Origin: an uncultured Acidobacteriota bacterium
Lineage (GTDB): Bacteria > Acidobacteriota > Terriglobia > Bryobacterales > Bryobacteraceae
Length of the DNA: 64,000 bases
Direction: 5' to 3'
Assembly: GCA_902826605.1 (NCBI GenBank)
Contig: CADEFM010000001.1
Coordinates: 310,001-374,000, forward strand
Shown here: one piece after another, positions 61,886 to 64,000 of the stretch
How positions within the stretch are numbered: the first letter of the stretch is position 1
Layout of the letters: every line of letters starts with the position of its first letter
Made by a program: the position numbers and the translations under genes
The notes under the pieces: generated by a model
Databases searched by the model: none
What the model saw: only the letters and a program-made list of their open reading frames with translations
Told to the model about the DNA's origin: nothing

Positions 61886-62653
61886 TCAGACTTTTTTTAT
61901 CGAGATGGCCATTCCACTCCACGCCTCATCGTACGCGCAGATCTTGTAGTCCACCAATCCAATTTCGACCAGGGCCCGCCGTATCAGATTTCCGTCCAAT
62001 CCATCACGCTTGTTTTTTCGCCATAGCACCCACACGCGGCCGCCCGCGGCGGTGGTCCGAAGCGCACGCAAGGAACCGTGAAAGGCAGCTAGGTCGTGGA
62101 AAAACCACAAGGTTATAGTGGCCCCAGCGCCCGTCGCGTCTTCGATCACCTGCGCGCCGTCCGGAAGCGCATCCAACGCGTTCATGTAACCTGGAGGCGG
62201 ATCAATGACAGCCACGAGAGCGCCTTTCCCGATGCCTAGCTTTTGCACCACACTGCGATGTCCAAAGCGATCCATCATCCGTATCGGGACTACTGGCTCA
62301 GCGGGCGGATGCGCAATCGCAGCCTTGAGGGCGCTGGCGACGTTCGCACGAGTGGTGTAAACCGCGTCCGGCATGAGCTGCCGGATGCGCGCGACCTTTT
62401 CCGCTTCGCCATCCAGAAAAACGATGGGTACGGTACGCGTCGCCTTCGATCCACGCAGCGCCACCGCCACTTCCCGGCCACTCGCCGGCAGGCGCGTCAG
62501 GTCAATCACAAAGGCGGTAGGTGGATTTGCACGCGTATCGCGATAGGCGGCGAAGGCAACGTCATAGTCCACCGTGTGACCAGCCCGGCGTAGAAGCGCA
62601 AGCAAGGGAGCGGCCTCCTTGGCATTCCAGTGAAACACTCGCACGCGGGCCAT
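61886..62653 (-). CDS. Pseudo-receiver fused to a DUF3052-like domain
   Basis: The 255-residue protein has two parts. Residues 1-117 look like a receiver fold (VRVFHWNAKEAAPLLALLRR, then FVIDLTRLPASGREVAVALR with an Asp at the phosphoacceptor place), but the acidic pair after strand 1 and the conserved Lys are absent. Residues 125-255 match DUF3052 (SVVQKLGIGKGALVAVIDPP, GRVWVLWRKNKRDG and YDEAWSGMAISIKK). DUF3052 has no known activity. It starts 6 bp after the hpt stop, so both are one operon. Confidence 0.75.
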   Translation of the reverse strand: MARVRVFHWNAKEAAPLLALLRRAGHTVDYDVAFAAYRDTRANPPTAFVIDLTRLPASGREVAVALRGSKATRTVPIVFLDGEAEKVARIRQLMPDAVYTTRANVASALKAAIAHPPAEPVVPIRMMDRFGHRSVVQKLGIGKGALVAVIDPPPGYMNALDALPDGAQVIEDATGAGATITLWFFHDLAAFHGSLRALRTTAAGGRVWVLWRKNKRDGLDGNLIRRALVEIGLVDYKICAYDEAWSGMAISIKKV

Positions 62654-62659
62654 GCGGGT

Positions 62660-63178
62660 TCAATCCCCCAGAATGCATACATCCCGCAGATTTCGATAGT
62701 CTTCGGCGAAATCGAGGCCGTATCCGACCACGAATTTATCCGGAATCACAAAGCCCGAGTAGTTGACGGTAACCGGGCGCACGCGGCGTTCGGGCTTGTC
62801 CAAAAAAGTGGCGACGCGCAGCGTGGCGGGCTTGCGTTGCTCCATCAACTTCAACAGGTAAGCAAGCGTGATGCCGGTATCGACGATGTCCTCTATCAGC
62901 ACTACGTGTTTTCCCTCCACGGTCACGTCCAGATCCCTGGTCAGGCGCACCTCGCCGGAACTGGACGTGCCTCCGCCGTAGCTGGAAATACCGATGAATT
63001 CGATGCGCGTCGGAGTTTTCATAGTGCGGGCCAAGTCTGCGAGGAAAATGAATGCGCCCTTCAGGATGCCAATCAGGTAGACCGGTTCTCCCGCATAGTC
63101 GCGGTCGATCTCAGCCGCCAGGCTTTCGATACGTGCTTGAATTTGTTGCGCGGAAAGGAGTACTTGGAGCGAGGGCAT
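62660..63178 (-). CDS. hpt: Hypoxanthine phosphoribosyltransferase
   Basis: The 172-residue enzyme has the PRPP loop VVLIEDIVDTGITL, LKGAFIFLADLAR near the N-terminus and KPERRVRPVTVNYSGFVIPD with GYGLDFAEDYRNL, which identify HPRT. It salvages hypoxanthine and guanine to IMP and GMP. ATG at 63178 begins MPSLQVLLSAQQIQ, the usual length; the open frame to 63232 adds 18 residues not seen in the family. It is divergent from rpoN (102 bp between starts). Confidence 0.93.
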   Translation of the reverse strand: MPSLQVLLSAQQIQARIESLAAEIDRDYAGEPVYLIGILKGAFIFLADLARTMKTPTRIEFIGISSYGGGTSSSGEVRLTRDLDVTVEGKHVVLIEDIVDTGITLAYLLKLMEQRKPATLRVATFLDKPERRVRPVTVNYSGFVIPDKFVVGYGLDFAEDYRNLRDVCILGD

Positions 63179-63280
63179 CAGCGTCGATTGTAACGAAATA
63201 AGAGGGCTCAGGATCATCTGAGTGGCATCCATGCCCGAGACCGCGCCGCGGGCCGGGGCGGTGCTAGGATGGGACTAGCT

Positions 63281-64000
63281 ATGGGTTCGCTATCGCCGCG
63301 ACTGCAGATGCGGGTCGCGCAGAAGCAGATATTAACGCCGGGATTGGTTCAGATGGTCAGCCTGCTGCAGCTGAACCGTCTGGAGCTGAAGGAGATGATT
63401 TCCGCTGAAGTCGCTCAAAACCCAGTCCTGGAAGACTCTGCCGATGGCGGCGAAGAGCTTAGTCCGGAAGAACTCCAGCCGCTGCTTGAGGCTGAACGCG
63501 TTTCCAATCCTTCCGATCAGTCGATTCTAGACGTGACGGCGGGTCCCCCCGAAATAGATACGGACGGAGGCGATGCCGACCTGCTGGCTTTCTCCGATGC
63601 CAGTTTTTCCGCCACTATAGCCAGCCAGCCCGCGGGTGAAGTAACCGATACGCCCGAAACTCCGGAAGTTAAGGCCACCGACCCTTTCGACGAAATTGAT
63701 TTTGGCTCGTATTTTGATGACTATCTGGACCCCGGCTACAAGAGTCCGGCCTCGGAGGTTTCTGAGAAGCCCTCGTTTGAAACATTTCTTTCGTCTCCTG
63801 TAACTCTCACCGACCATCTTCGATCCCAGCTTGCGCTGGTGGTGATGACGGAAGCAGTGCGGGACGCCGCGGAAAGCATTATCGGCAACCTCAATGAGAA
63901 CGGATACCTGACATCGCCGTCCCAGGAGATGGCGCTGGCGGAAGGGCACACCGAGGCTGACATGCTGGAAGCATTGCGCGTGGTGCACACCCTCGATCCG
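63281..64000 (+). CDS. rpoN: RNA polymerase sigma-54 factor, 5' part
   Basis: The frame runs off the right edge with 240 residues visible. Region I is clear: QMRVAQKQILTPGLVQMVSLLQLNRLEL, the Gln/Leu-rich activator-interacting domain. Region II is acidic (GGDADLLAFSDAS and following). The core-binding region begins at about residue 180 (SPVTLTDHLRSQLALVV, NLNENGYLTSP). Sigma-54 needs bEBP activators for open-complex formation. Start ATG at 63281; ATG at 63269 four codons earlier is equally possible. Confidence 0.93.
   Translation, partial: MGSLSPRLQMRVAQKQILTPGLVQMVSLLQLNRLELKEMISAEVAQNPVLEDSADGGEELSPEELQPLLEAERVSNPSDQSILDVTAGPPEIDTDGGDADLLAFSDASFSATIASQPAGEVTDTPETPEVKATDPFDEIDFGSYFDDYLDPGYKSPASEVSEKPSFETFLSSPVTLTDHLRSQLALVVMTEAVRDAAESIIGNLNENGYLTSPSQEMALAEGHTEADMLEALRVVHTLDP

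Overview
The window looks like chromosomal DNA of an acidobacterium, most likely of the Solibacter/Bryobacter lineage. This is an inference from gene content: an Oar-like TonB-dependent receptor next to a VWFA-related protein of the acidobacterial TIGR03436 type (three such VWFA proteins in 64 kb), a cytochrome c/copper-monooxygenase fusion, S46 and M61 peptidases, several secreted proteins typical of that group, high GC and dense short operons on both strands. Gene order is mostly that of an ordinary core genome, with a few decayed loci and one small tRNA-associated island remnant.

Layout. 1-5.3 kb: end of a TonB receptor, a VWFA protein, a phosphoribosyltransferase, an orphan efflux adaptor and a hypothetical. 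5.4-8.2 kb: patatin-like lipase, MFS transporter and two small unknown proteins. 8.2-12.4 kb: a complete TolC-EmrA-EmrB type efflux operon (minus strand). 12.6-16.7 kb: periplasmic HtrA protease, a rho-independent terminator, an M19 dipeptidase and the cytochrome/Cu-monooxygenase fusion. 16.7-21 kb: VWFA protein plus a 1124-residue secreted TPR-like protein. 21.1-21.8 kb: a clearly broken AI-2E/PerM-family permease. 21.9-29.8 kb: acyl-CoA carboxyltransferase and crotonase-like protein, then folD-coaE-htrA, an MFS protein, a PBP4-type D-Ala-D-Ala carboxypeptidase and an FmdB zinc ribbon. 29.7-36.8 kb: orphan receiver, beta-barrel protein, family 3 glycosidase, large Fe-S oxidoreductase, sugar-nucleotide epimerase and DtxR-like repressor.

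36.8-38.9 kb holds a GGDEF-like gene split over three frames and a Memo-family protein. 38.99-40.89 kb is an island remnant: a 47-bp direct repeat of the 3' part of tRNA-Arg(TCT) brackets about 1.8 kb with a truncated tyrosine integrase and an unknown secreted protein. 40.9-51.3 kb: NIPSNAP protein, RNase J, FAD-linked oxidase, S46 peptidase, TerB-like protein, VWFA protein, orphan receiver, amidohydrolase and GNAT acetyltransferase. 51.3-55.1 kb is a translationally coupled three-gene cassette of exported proteins (Ig-like with a C-terminal membrane segment, propeller-like, Ig-repeat adhesin-like). 55.1-64 kb: rsmD, recG, fabI, an M61 peptidase, a Fpg/Nei glycosylase ending in a strong hairpin, a zinc-ribbon protein, a receiver-DUF3052 fusion, hpt and the 5' part of rpoN.

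No CRISPR array, rRNA operon, intact insertion sequence or recognisable defence or biosynthetic cluster was seen. The best candidates for undescribed biology are the 51.3-55.1 kb exported cassette, the VWFA/TPR pair at 16.7-21 kb, and the receiver-DUF3052 fusion.
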